Assembly: GCA_012839115.1 (NCBI GenBank)
Contig: DUNX01000023.1
Location: 62,001-126,000, forward strand
Length of the DNA: 64,000 nucleotides
DNA from: Bacillota bacterium
Lineage (GTDB): Bacteria; Bacillota; UBA4882; UBA10575
Direction of reading: 5' to 3'
Positions 24,111 to 31,588 of the stretch are shown piece after piece (position 1 is the first letter of the stretch; every line of letters begins with the position of its first letter). Both the position numbers and the translations under genes were made by a program. Below the pieces are notes generated by a model, which was not told the DNA's origin, searched no databases, and saw only the letters and a program-made list of their open reading frames with translations.

Positions 24111-26399
24111 GTGATGCCAGAACAAGCAGGAGAATTTCGCGGGTTTATCCTGGATGATTTCCAAAAAGAGGCCATCAACCATTTACTGCAGGGCTCCTCG
24201 GTTCTTGTCTCCGCTCCCACCGGAGTGGGGAAAACCCTGATCGCCGATTACCTGATTGAAGAGGCAGTTAAGGAGCAGCGGCGGGTGGTTTATACCGCGC
24301 CGATCAAGGCCCTTTCCAACCAGAAATTTAAGGAATTTAAGGAATGGCACGGGGCGGAGAAGATCGGAATTATCACCGGCGATGTGGTGATCCAGCCGGA
24401 TGCGGAGATAATCATTATGACTACGGAGATTTTCCGTAATATTTTACACCAGGAACAGGAACGGCTGGCCGGATTCTCCCATGTGATTTTTGATGAAATT
24501 CATTATCTTTCGGACGAAGAACGGGGGACTGTTTGGGAAGAGTCGATAATTTTCATGCCGGATAATCTGCGTTTGTTAGGGCTTTCCGCCACCATCCCCA
24601 ACGCTTCGGAACTGGCCGCGTGGATCCAGGAGATTAAGGGACACCCGGTCAAAGTGGTATACAAGCAAGACCGGGTTGTACCTTTGGAGCATTATGTCTA
24701 CCATCCCCTGACCGGGCCGGCAAGCTTTGGCCATCTGAAAAAGGTTTGGCAGAAACAGAAAAAGCGCGAGGCCGAGCACGGGTCTCCGCCGGGTGGCGCA
24801 CGCACCAGGAACGGACCGGACCATAAAGAACTGGTAAAAGCCATCCGCCGCCGCAACGGCCTGCCAGCGCTCTATTTTATCTTCAGCCGCCAGCAGTGTG
24901 AAGTTAAAGCCCAGGAACTTAGTGAGCGGTTCGATTTTTTGACCAAAGACGAAAAGGAGAGGGTCCAGGAGATCCTGGACCGTGCGGCCAAGCAGTACAA
25001 TTTGGAAAAATGGCCGACCCTCCACAGGTTACAGCCGGTTTTTCTTCGGGGCATAGCCTTCCACCACGCCGGTCTTTTGCCGGCCCTAAAAGAGATCGTG
25101 GAGACCCTTTTTGGGGAGAACCTGATCCGGGTAATGTATGCCACCGAGACTTTTGCTGTGGGGATTAATTATCCGGTCCGCAGCGTCTGCTTTGATGCGC
25201 CGACAAAATGGGACGGGGTGACCTTTAGACCCATGACTACTCTGGAGTATTTCCAGATGGCGGGGAGGGCCGGCCGCCGGGGGATCGACGAAAAAGGTTT
25301 TGTCTATATCCTGGCGAATTTGGACCGTTACCGCCTGGAGGAGTTCCCCAGTACCAATCCGGATGATGTCGAGGAATTGACCAGCCGTTTCAACCTTAGT
25401 TATAATTCGATCTTAAACCTCTTTCACAATTACAAGCGTGGGGAGATCCTGGTAATCTTAAACCGGAATTTCGCCACTTACCAGGCACGTAACAACAGGG
25501 TTTCCCTGGAAAACCGCTTGGACCGGCTGGCCGCGGAGTTGGAGAAGACACGCAGTGTGATCTGCCAGGATTGGGGCAGCCTCTCCTGCCCGCAGATGCG
25601 GGCGGTGGCTTTACGGCAATTACGCCGGAAAGAACGGCGTTTGCGGTATATCCGCGGTAAGAAAGCCCGGCGGGCGATCAGTGCGGAAGTCAGGGAACTC
25701 AAGGAGTCCCTGGCCAAACTTGCCGAAAGAGACTGTTCCCCGGCGGAACAAGCCCGTTGCGAAAAGAGGGCCAAAACCTATGAGAAGCTTTATAAAGAGC
25801 GGTTGAGCCTGGAAGAACAGATGCGCAATTTGCAAGTAGCCGGACGCTTTGAGGCTGATTTGGAGGCCAAGGCCGCTATTTTGGAAGACCTGAATTATCT
25901 CGACGCCGATGAAAAACTATTGCCCCGCGGCTTATTTGCCATGCAAATCTACGCCCAGGAACTATTGATCACCGAGTTGTATTTCGCCGGGTTCTTCCAT
26001 GAATGGGATGAAGACCAAATTAATGCGGTTATTGTCGCTGTTGATTACGAACCGCGAAAAGGGGAACGCCTGCCACGTCAGCTTCCTTTTGAATATAAAC
26101 CAATCAGGAAAATCATCCGGGATCTGATTTTCCGGCATGGCGTGGGCGAGGGAGAAATCCGCTTTTTCCCCAGCCTTTCCCCGTTGGCGTACGAATGGAG
26201 CCGGGGTTGCGACTTTTTTACGCTGACCCGTAACGCCCCCGAGCTTCAGGAGGGGGACATTGTCTCCGGTTTCCGCCGGGGAATTGACCTTTTGCGGCAA
26301 ATCCGCGCCGCCTGTCTTGAGGAGGATCCACCGATGGCCGCCAAGATCAAAAACTGCATGGAAAAGATGGACCGGGACCTTGTGCAAGTAAACCTCTGA
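24111..26399 (+). CDS. Ski2-like DExH RNA helicase
   Basis: The 762-residue protein belongs to superfamily 2, Ski2/Mtr4-like. Motifs run in order: SAPTGVGKT (Walker A, about residue 34-41), TAPIKALSNQKF, VIFDEIHYLSDEERG (DEIH box), LGLSATIPN, and MAGRAGRRGIDEKG (motif VI). A Mtr4/Ski2-type insertion (about 205-245) and a helical C-terminus (about 430-740) with Arg/Lys-rich coiled segments follow. Eukaryotic relatives feed RNA to the exosome; bacterial members (HelY in Actinobacteria) are poorly known. GTG 24111 and ATG 24114 are both possible. The methylase upstream may be a chance neighbour. Confidence 0.9.
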   Translation: MMPEQAGEFRGFILDDFQKEAINHLLQGSSVLVSAPTGVGKTLIADYLIEEAVKEQRRVVYTAPIKALSNQKFKEFKEWHGAEKIGIITGDVVIQPDAEIIIMTTEIFRNILHQEQERLAGFSHVIFDEIHYLSDEERGTVWEESIIFMPDNLRLLGLSATIPNASELAAWIQEIKGHPVKVVYKQDRVVPLEHYVYHPLTGPASFGHLKKVWQKQKKREAEHGSPPGGARTRNGPDHKELVKAIRRRNGLPALYFIFSRQQCEVKAQELSERFDFLTKDEKERVQEILDRAAKQYNLEKWPTLHRLQPVFLRGIAFHHAGLLPALKEIVETLFGENLIRVMYATETFAVGINYPVRSVCFDAPTKWDGVTFRPMTTLEYFQMAGRAGRRGIDEKGFVYILANLDRYRLEEFPSTNPDDVEELTSRFNLSYNSILNLFHNYKRGEILVILNRNFATYQARNNRVSLENRLDRLAAELEKTRSVICQDWGSLSCPQMRAVALRQLRRKERRLRYIRGKKARRAISAEVRELKESLAKLAERDCSPAEQARCEKRAKTYEKLYKERLSLEEQMRNLQVAGRFEADLEAKAAILEDLNYLDADEKLLPRGLFAMQIYAQELLITELYFAGFFHEWDEDQINAVIVAVDYEPRKGERLPRQLPFEYKPIRKIIRDLIFRHGVGEGEIRFFPSLSPLAYEWSRGCDFFTLTRNAPELQEGDIVSGFRRGIDLLRQIRAACLEEDPPMAAKIKNCMEKMDRDLVQVNL

Positions 26400-26694
26400 A
26401 CAGGCGCCCTGCCTTCCAGGGCAAGCCATACCGGTGTGTCGCCGGCAATGGCATTTTCGTAGCATATTGGGTCTTTACCCGTCGGCCTTGGGCTGCCCGC
26501 CCACCCCGTTGCGCGCACGCGCGCTGTCCAGCCGTAAAGGTTGGGTTTTACCTTGATAACCAAAGGCCGCCCCGTTGCACGCACGCGCTGACTAACCGGA
26601 GACTGGATTATATTCGAGGATAAGATTCCCTGAAGCCTTGTTTTTTCTCCGGGAAATACTAAAGAAAGTTGGCAAAACAGGAGGCGGAGAAGAT
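26400..26694. repeat. Spacer with a GC-alternating direct repeat
   Basis: The 295-base gap between helicase and transpeptidase has no gene. CCCCGTTGCGCGCACGCGC (from 26504) recurs as CCCCGTTGCACGCACGCGC (from 26570), a direct repeat at 66-base distance. The first copy includes GCGCGCACGCGCGC at 26511-26524, which occurs again exactly at 42703 and 59500. Confidence 0.7.
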
Positions 26695-27612
26695 TTGCGG
26701 CGAAGAAGAGGGGTCTGTCTTTTTTTACTTTTTTTAGCCGGGTGGGGCTTTTTTTTCCCCGGGATCCAGCGCGCGCGCGCGGCTGAAGAATGCATGTGCC
26801 CTCCGGAAACGGAGATTCTCCCGGGAACGGAAGGCCCTGATATCCTTGAACTACAATATTTCTTGCGGAGCCTTGGTTTTTTTGCCGGTGAACCGTCGGG
26901 TTCCTATGATCAGCCAACAATTGCCGCGGTGAAAGAGTTTCAACGCCTGCATGATTTACGAATAACCGGAAGGGTCGACAGTGATACGTGGCAAGCTTTG
27001 GGGGGGATGAGCCCAGGAGATCCGGTGGCCGGAAATCCTCCCCCCGGAAATATTCTGATTCTTGTCGACACCGACCGCCTCTCCCTTACAGTGCTGGTTG
27101 ACGGTAAACCGTTTAAGAATTTTCCGGTAGCCATCGGCAAGCCTGCCACGCCCACACCGGTAGGGAGTTGGACGGTGGTGGATAAAGGAAAATGGGGCGG
27201 GGGGTTTGGCACCCGCTGGATCGGGTTGAACGTCCCTTTTGGCCGCTATGGTATTCATGGTACCAATAAGCCATGGTCCATTGGGAGAATGGAGAGCCAC
27301 GGTTGTATCAGAATGTATAATCGCGATGTGGAGCAGGTGTACCAATGGGTGCGACAGGGTACCCGGGTCTATGTTACCGGGGATCCCTTCCGGAGCAGGC
27401 GCCGGCTTTTGATGGGGGAAAAAGGCGCGGATGTTTTCTTTTTGCAAAAACGCTTGCGGCAATTAGGGTTCTACCGGCACCGCCCGGACGGGATTTTTGG
27501 TTACGGAACAGAGCAGGCACTGAAAAAATTCCAGGAAGAAGAGGGGTTGCCCGTTACCGGGCAGGTAGGATGGGCAGAATATAAAAGGCTACGGCTCTTA
27601 AGTGAAGAGTAA
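26695..27612 (+). CDS. Secreted L,D-transpeptidase with two peptidoglycan-binding domains
   Basis: YkuD-type enzymes make 3-3 peptidoglycan crosslinks or anchor proteins to the wall. The 305-residue product has a signal peptide (RRRR, hydrophobic core, ARA/A cleavage near residue 29), a PG-binding domain (about 45-98), the YkuD domain (about 108-225) with His188 in HGTNKPWSIG and catalytic Cys204 in SHGCIRM, and a second PG-binding domain (about 232-298). TTG 26695 is chosen because GGAGG lies at 26680-26684 and it gives a proper signal peptide; the frame is open further upstream. The signal peptide is partly encoded by a run of alternating CG. Confidence 0.92.
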   Translation: MRRRRGVCLFLLFLAGWGFFFPGIQRARAAEECMCPPETEILPGTEGPDILELQYFLRSLGFFAGEPSGSYDQPTIAAVKEFQRLHDLRITGRVDSDTWQALGGMSPGDPVAGNPPPGNILILVDTDRLSLTVLVDGKPFKNFPVAIGKPATPTPVGSWTVVDKGKWGGGFGTRWIGLNVPFGRYGIHGTNKPWSIGRMESHGCIRMYNRDVEQVYQWVRQGTRVYVTGDPFRSRRRLLMGEKGADVFFLQKRLRQLGFYRHRPDGIFGYGTEQALKKFQEEEGLPVTGQVGWAEYKRLRLLSEE

Positions 27613-27746
27613 CAAAATAGCAACAAGACAATAACAAAATGCCAATACCAGTGTTCCGCATTTTTTATCCTAAAGGCAGGTAAAAGCCGATGAATAGAGA
27701 ATACAGCCAATAATAACAAAAAATAGATGGGGAAGCGGAGAGCTTT

Positions 27747-28217
27747 ATGGCCGAGGGGTTGACTCTGAACGAAATTTTCCTTGTACTTTTCACTAGTATT
27801 CTGCCATACCTGGAATTAAGGGGAGCCATCCCCATGGCATTGTATCTGGGCGCCCGGCCGTGGGAAGCCTTTTTCCTGGGTGTTGTGGGGAATCTTCTGC
27901 CCATAGTACCCATAATGCTTGTTCTTTCGTTTCTTGCCCGCTGGTCTCATCGATACAACCTTTTTTATCACCTGTTGCAGTGGATCCAAAGAAGGACCGC
28001 AAAACAACAGGAAAAAATTAACCGCTACGGATTTCTGGGATTAACGATCTTTGTCGCCATTCCGTTGCCGATGACCGGGGTCTGGACCGGCGCCGCCATT
28101 GCCTATCTGTTGGGGATAAAGAAGAGGATGGCCGTGCCCGCGTTGGCTTTAGGAACGGTAATCGCCGGCATTCTGGTTACACTGGCGGCTGTTGGCATTT
28201 TGACCATATGGCAATAA
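27747..28217 (+). CDS. Small multidrug-export family membrane protein (COG2426)
   Basis: The 156-residue protein has four membrane helices and matches the putative small multidrug export family: the N-terminal SILPYLELRGAIPMAL, the WEAFFLGVVGNLLPIVP segment and IAIPLPMTGVWTGA-like motif, here VAIPLPMTGVWTGAAIAYLLG. Transport substrate has not been shown for the family. Only a weak ribosome binding site (GGGGAAGCGGAGAG) precedes ATG 27747. Monocistronic. Confidence 0.88.
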   Translation: MAEGLTLNEIFLVLFTSILPYLELRGAIPMALYLGARPWEAFFLGVVGNLLPIVPIMLVLSFLARWSHRYNLFYHLLQWIQRRTAKQQEKINRYGFLGLTIFVAIPLPMTGVWTGAAIAYLLGIKKRMAVPALALGTVIAGILVTLAAVGILTIWQ

Positions 28218-28583
28218 CCTTCCGGCCTTTCCGGTAGTTTTTGCTTAATCCCCCCCGTGATCTGCATATACTATAATGCCGGCTTTTTTGCGCGGGAGGG
28301 GTGAGATCAAGAGTGGCAAAAGAAAAGGCGCAAAGCGCCGTTCCCCAGATACTTCCTTGCGGGTTTTGCCTTCACCAAGGGGTTTGCCTTCTTTGGAAAG
28401 ACGGAAGGAAAAGCTGTCTCTCTTTTATCTTGAAATGAACTACAAAACGTGCACGCGCGCGCGAATAAACGCAAGAGAGCGGGAGATGGCCCGAAGGAAG
28501 GCGGAATTCGCAACGCGCACGCACGCGAATAAACTGCCATGCCGGGAGTTTTTACCAGAGAAGCAAGAGAGGAAGGGGTCAAG
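28218..28583. other. 366-base spacer upstream of the CheX gene
   Basis: The stretch contains a TATAAT at 28272-28277 without a clear -35, a candidate 41-residue Cys-rich frame (28313-28438), and two alternating tracts. ACGTGCACGCGCGCGCG spans 28447-28463 and ACGCGCACGCACGCG spans about 28513-28527. Both are followed by GAATAAAC, so the unit CGCGAATAAAC is duplicated. Confidence 0.6.
28313..28438 (+). CDS. Candidate 41-residue Cys-rich microprotein
   Basis: GTG 28313 is preceded by GGGAGGGGTGAG at about 28294-28305. The 42-codon frame encodes a basic peptide with four cysteines (PCGFCLHQGVCLLW and KSCLSF; spacing C-x2-C-x5-C-x10-C), suggestive of a metal-binding knuckle. No family recognised. 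A larger frame overlapping it (28276-28587) lacks any such features. Evidence is the ribosome binding site and cysteine pattern only. Confidence 0.3.
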   Translation: MAKEKAQSAVPQILPCGFCLHQGVCLLWKDGRKSCLSFILK

Positions 28584-29054
28584 GTGAAAGCAGATTTAAT
28601 CAATCCTTTTTTAGCAGCGTCCTTTGATATCCTTAAACGGATGGGTAAGACCCAGGCGACCAGGGGGCAGTTGGGTCTAGCCGCTTCCCCCGTACACGGG
28701 GACGAGGTAAATGTAACCGTGGGCGTGACCGGAGATCTTTTAGGCCAGGTGATATTTTGTATGACAGAAAAAACCGCGATGAAACTGGCCTCAAATATGC
28801 TTATCGGACTGCCCGTCGTTACTTTGGACGAATTGGCAAAGAGCGCCATCTGTGAATTCAGTAATATGGTTACTGGCAATGCTGTAGGGGAATTGGGCAA
28901 CAGGGACATTATTTGTAGCGTTACCCCGCCCACCCTTTTTATGGGTAAGGAAGTAATGGTTTCCGCTACAGATATGAATTTTCTTGTCATCCCCTTGCAA
29001 ACAGAATTAGGAGACGTTAAGATTTATATTGCACTTAGAGAAGCTGATGGTTAG
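28584..29054 (+). CDS. CheX-like phosphatase
   Basis: The 156-residue paralogue of the protein at 13257 is closer to CheX. It shows VTGDLLGQVIFCMTEKTAMKLA, the active-site E-x-x-N in ICEFSNMVTGNAVGEL, ITPPTLFMGK-like SVTPPTLFMG and the C-terminal strand pair. GTG 28584 follows GAGGAAGGGG. The earlier in-frame ATG 28539 adds residues of no family likeness. It ends 11 bases before the HD-GYP gene, so the two are probably one operon, coupling receiver dephosphorylation with cyclic-di-GMP breakdown. Confidence 0.9.
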   Translation: MKADLINPFLAASFDILKRMGKTQATRGQLGLAASPVHGDEVNVTVGVTGDLLGQVIFCMTEKTAMKLASNMLIGLPVVTLDELAKSAICEFSNMVTGNAVGELGNRDIICSVTPPTLFMGKEVMVSATDMNFLVIPLQTELGDVKIYIALREADG

Positions 29055-29065
29055 GGGGTGTTAAT

Positions 29066-30196
29066 TTGAAACGGATCAAAACTACCCAATTGGTTCCAGG
29101 GATGCGGTTGGCGGAAGATATTATTCTTCCCAAGACAAACGTAACACTGATTGGAGCAGGCACGGAGCTTTCAATAGAGGCAATCCGGCGGATTGAGAAT
29201 CTGGGGATTGAAGCAGTGGGGATTGACGAGACAAAAGAGGACAGTAAGGATGAGACGGAACGGCAACTCATTCCGATTCTGGCTGAAAACCATGAACGGG
29301 CGATTACTGCAGTGGAGGAAATGATCAATCTCTCCACAGAGCAGCCCCTTGAAGAGGAGATGGTCCATGGCCTGGCCGATGATTTAATGAGTCAGGTGGA
29401 GCTGGACCCGTCCCTGTTATTAAATCTAACGCATATCAAAGCATATGATAATTATCTTTTTAGCCATTCGGTAAATGTAGCCATTCTAACCTTGCTGGTT
29501 GGAGAGGTGTTAGGCTATTCCAAAAAGGAACTTCAGGAACTGGGAGCAGCTGCCCTCCTTCATGATCTGGGGATGCTCAGTATTCCGCAGGAGATTTGGC
29601 AAAAACGGGGTACCCTTTCCCCTGACGAACAGGCGGAGATTAGAAAGCATCCGGTTTACGGGGAAGAATTATTGCGGACCAAAGGCTTCTCAGAAGAGGT
29701 TATCAGGGTGGCCAGGGAACATCATGAAAGGTACGACGGTTCCGGTTATCCCGGCGGCAAGCGGGAGAAAGATATCAGTTTCAAAGCAAGGATTCTTGCT
29801 GTTACCGATGTTTATGATGCCTGTATCTCTTTCCGGCCATACCGGGAACAGATGACTCCGCAACAGGCTTTAGAACAACTGCTCTCAGAGAAAGAAAAAT
29901 ATGACCCGGGGGTTCTTAATGCCTTTATTTCTGTGATGGCTATTTATCCCATTGGGTCGCTGGTTGTTTTGAACAGCGGTGAAGTGGCGAAGGTGATCCG
30001 GGTCAGTAGGAACAATCCCTTCCGGCCTGAAGTACGGATCTATTTTGACCGGGAGGGGAATCTCCTGGAACAACGTCCCCGGCTCAATCTGGCGGAGGAG
30101 AAAAACCATACTTTGTATATTGACAAAACCCTTCCGGCGGAAGAACACAAGAAACTCGCGGCGGTGATTGATGAGGCCAGCCGGGATACCCCGTAA
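29066..30196 (+). CDS. HD-GYP domain cyclic-di-GMP phosphodiesterase
   Basis: The 376-residue protein has an N-terminal DUF3391-like region (1-130), an HD-GYP domain (about 145-300) with HSVNVA, LLHDLGM, KHPVYG and HHERYDGSGYP, and a C-terminal beta region. All metal ligands appear present. HD-GYP enzymes hydrolyse cyclic-di-GMP to pGpG or GMP. TTG 29066 follows GGGGGTG. A second HD-GYP of similar layout is at 36727. The last codons are part of an exact 16-bp tandem duplication that includes the stop. Confidence 0.93.
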   Translation: MKRIKTTQLVPGMRLAEDIILPKTNVTLIGAGTELSIEAIRRIENLGIEAVGIDETKEDSKDETERQLIPILAENHERAITAVEEMINLSTEQPLEEEMVHGLADDLMSQVELDPSLLLNLTHIKAYDNYLFSHSVNVAILTLLVGEVLGYSKKELQELGAAALLHDLGMLSIPQEIWQKRGTLSPDEQAEIRKHPVYGEELLRTKGFSEEVIRVAREHHERYDGSGYPGGKREKDISFKARILAVTDVYDACISFRPYREQMTPQQALEQLLSEKEKYDPGVLNAFISVMAIYPIGSLVVLNSGEVAKVIRVSRNNPFRPEVRIYFDREGNLLEQRPRLNLAEEKNHTLYIDKTLPAEEHKKLAAVIDEASRDTP

Positions 30197-30212
30197 CCGG
30201 GATACCCCGTAA
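30181..30212 (+). repeat. Exact 16-bp tandem duplication at the HD-GYP gene end
   Basis: CCGGGATACCCCGTAA is present at 30181-30196, including the stop codon, and again at 30197-30212, followed by a degenerate third copy (CCGGGGGGTAA). The gap to 30261 is very GC-rich with the palindromic GCCGGGCCCGGGC region. Confidence 0.85.
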
Positions 30213-30261
30213 CCGGGGGGTAACGTAGCCGGGCCCGGGCGGCCCGCGGCGGGGTCTGCTC

Positions 30262-30738
30262 CTAAAGGGTATAGCCGATCCCAAGATAAGCCCGGTACAT
30301 GTGATAACGGAGTTTCAGGTGGAGATTGTTATTAAGGCGGTAGTCGGCCAATAAATCCAGGAATGCTTGATCCTGGAAGGCCTGACCGAAACCGGCCCAG
30401 ATCTGCAGATCCCAAGTGATTTGAAGTTTAACGCCCAGTCCAAGATATAAACCTTCGGCCAGGCCGGCCCGGAGGTAGAAATCAAGCCGGTCTTCCAAAG
30501 GAAAAACGGTGGTCAGGAAGAGATTATATTTTTCTGTGTAGGCCTCAAAGGCTCCCCGCAGGGGGAGGGAGGTTATTTTTTTTAGATCGACCTCCGCCCC
30601 CACCATCAACCCGTAATCCGGATTATACCCGATATTAAGCTCATTTCCAGAGGCGAGACCCGGCGCGGTATTGCCCAAGAGAAGAAGAACGGTACATACG
30701 GCAATAATCACCTTTCTTTTCCGCATTTTCCTGTCCAT
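30262..30738 (-). CDS. Small secreted beta-rich protein, putative outer-membrane barrel
   Basis: The 158-residue product has a signal peptide (basic RKMRKRK, hydrophobic VIIAVCTVLLLL, cleavage near GLAS/G). The mature part is alternating polar/hydrophobic strands with many aromatic residues (LRGAFEAYTEKYNLFLTTVF, LKLRYHMYRAYLGIGYTL), the pattern of an eight-stranded barrel. No name recognised. The ATG at 30738 (minus strand) follows GGAGGG. Convergent with the HD-GYP gene. If it is an outer-membrane protein, the cell has two membranes; a wall-associated beta protein is the alternative. Confidence 0.7.
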   Translation of the reverse strand: MDRKMRKRKVIIAVCTVLLLLGNTAPGLASGNELNIGYNPDYGLMVGAEVDLKKITSLPLRGAFEAYTEKYNLFLTTVFPLEDRLDFYLRAGLAEGLYLGLGVKLQITWDLQIWAGFGQAFQDQAFLDLLADYRLNNNLHLKLRYHMYRAYLGIGYTL

Positions 30739-31039
30739 CTGTGGCACCCTCCTCTTTTTTGGCCGGGGTTTTTTTCTTTAAAATTCGTTAGAATTCGCCA
30801 GAATTAGAATTCGTCAGAAGGGAGAAAAATCCTACCGGGAAAAGTTTTCATTTTTTTGACCAGTCGCCTGCCTGCGCCTTTGCCTGCCCTCGTGCATCCG
30901 GCATCACGCCGGTTCGCCCGGGGAGTAGTGCGACGCACGTGTGATTCCACCAACTACCAGGCGGTTTTGGTCGTGATTTTCTTTGAAGTATGTTATAATT
31001 TTTATGTCAACACTTTGCCGCCTCGGAAGGAGAATTACC
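30739..31039. other. Spacer with 10-bp repeats
   Basis: Between divergent genes. AATTCGTTAG, AATTCGCCAG, AATTAG and AATTCGTCAG stand in tandem at 30782-30817, a degenerate 10-bp array. A TATAAT lies at 30995-31000 without a well-spaced -35; the downstream gene probably starts from it. ACGCACGTGTG near 30932 is another short alternating stretch. No gene seen. Confidence 0.6.
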
Positions 31040-31588
31040 ATGCCACAAAAGAAGTGGACACCGAAGAAGCTTTTCCTCATTGGCGTGGCTTTCATTGTCA
31101 CAACCAGTTTATTATTTGGCGGGGAAGCATTGGCGAAATATTTCTTAAAGGACAGCCCGCTGCAACAATGGGCGGAGGCTGTTCCGGAGATTAAAGACTT
31201 CACCTTGCAGGGGAAAGGGGAGGTTCTTCATCTCCGGCTGGAAAAGACGGATGATCTCCGTAGTACCCTTGAGCCTTTTCTCCGGAAAGTCCAGGAGAAG
31301 ACAAAAGGGGATGTTACAAAGGTTATCATCGAAACCCCGCAAGCGCCGGAGTTGGCCCCTGTCTATTATGAACTCAGTTTTACCCTGGAAGAGGCTAGGG
31401 TTTCCGGGAATTATCAAGCCTTGTATGAAAAACTCCAGGAGTTGGAGGAGAAATACAAAGGGGATTTCAAGGTTTTTATCGGTGAAGAATTTATCTTTGT
31501 CCAATTAGCCAAGAGCGACCTCTTATATTATCAAGCGGTGCCCAGGTTTTCCCGGTGGCGCACCGGAGAAGGAGAGGTGATCCGGTGA
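31040..31588 (+). CDS. Unknown single-pass membrane protein
   Basis: The 182-residue protein has one N-terminal membrane helix (LFLIGVAFIVTTSLLFGG) and a soluble alpha/beta domain probably outside the cytoplasmic membrane, rich in Glu/Lys. AAGGAG at 31027-31032 supports ATG 31040. Its stop overlaps the GTG of the FtsH-like gene (GTGA), so the two are translationally coupled. I do not recognise the family; a regulator or adaptor of the protease is inferred from coupling. Confidence 0.82.
   Translation: MPQKKWTPKKLFLIGVAFIVTTSLLFGGEALAKYFLKDSPLQQWAEAVPEIKDFTLQGKGEVLHLRLEKTDDLRSTLEPFLRKVQEKTKGDVTKVIIETPQAPELAPVYYELSFTLEEARVSGNYQALYEKLQELEEKYKGDFKVFIGEEFIFVQLAKSDLLYYQAVPRFSRWRTGEGEVIR

Noticed and set aside
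24111-26399. Type I restriction R subunit
   Set aside because: The helicase carries MAGRAGRRG and DEIH motifs of Ski2-like enzymes, not an HsdR nuclease domain, so the methylase next to it does not form a type I system with it.
28276-28587. 103-codon frame before cheX
   Set aside because: Low-complexity Arg/Lys-rich translation running through two alternating tracts and overlapping the cheX start; no ribosome binding site at its ATG.
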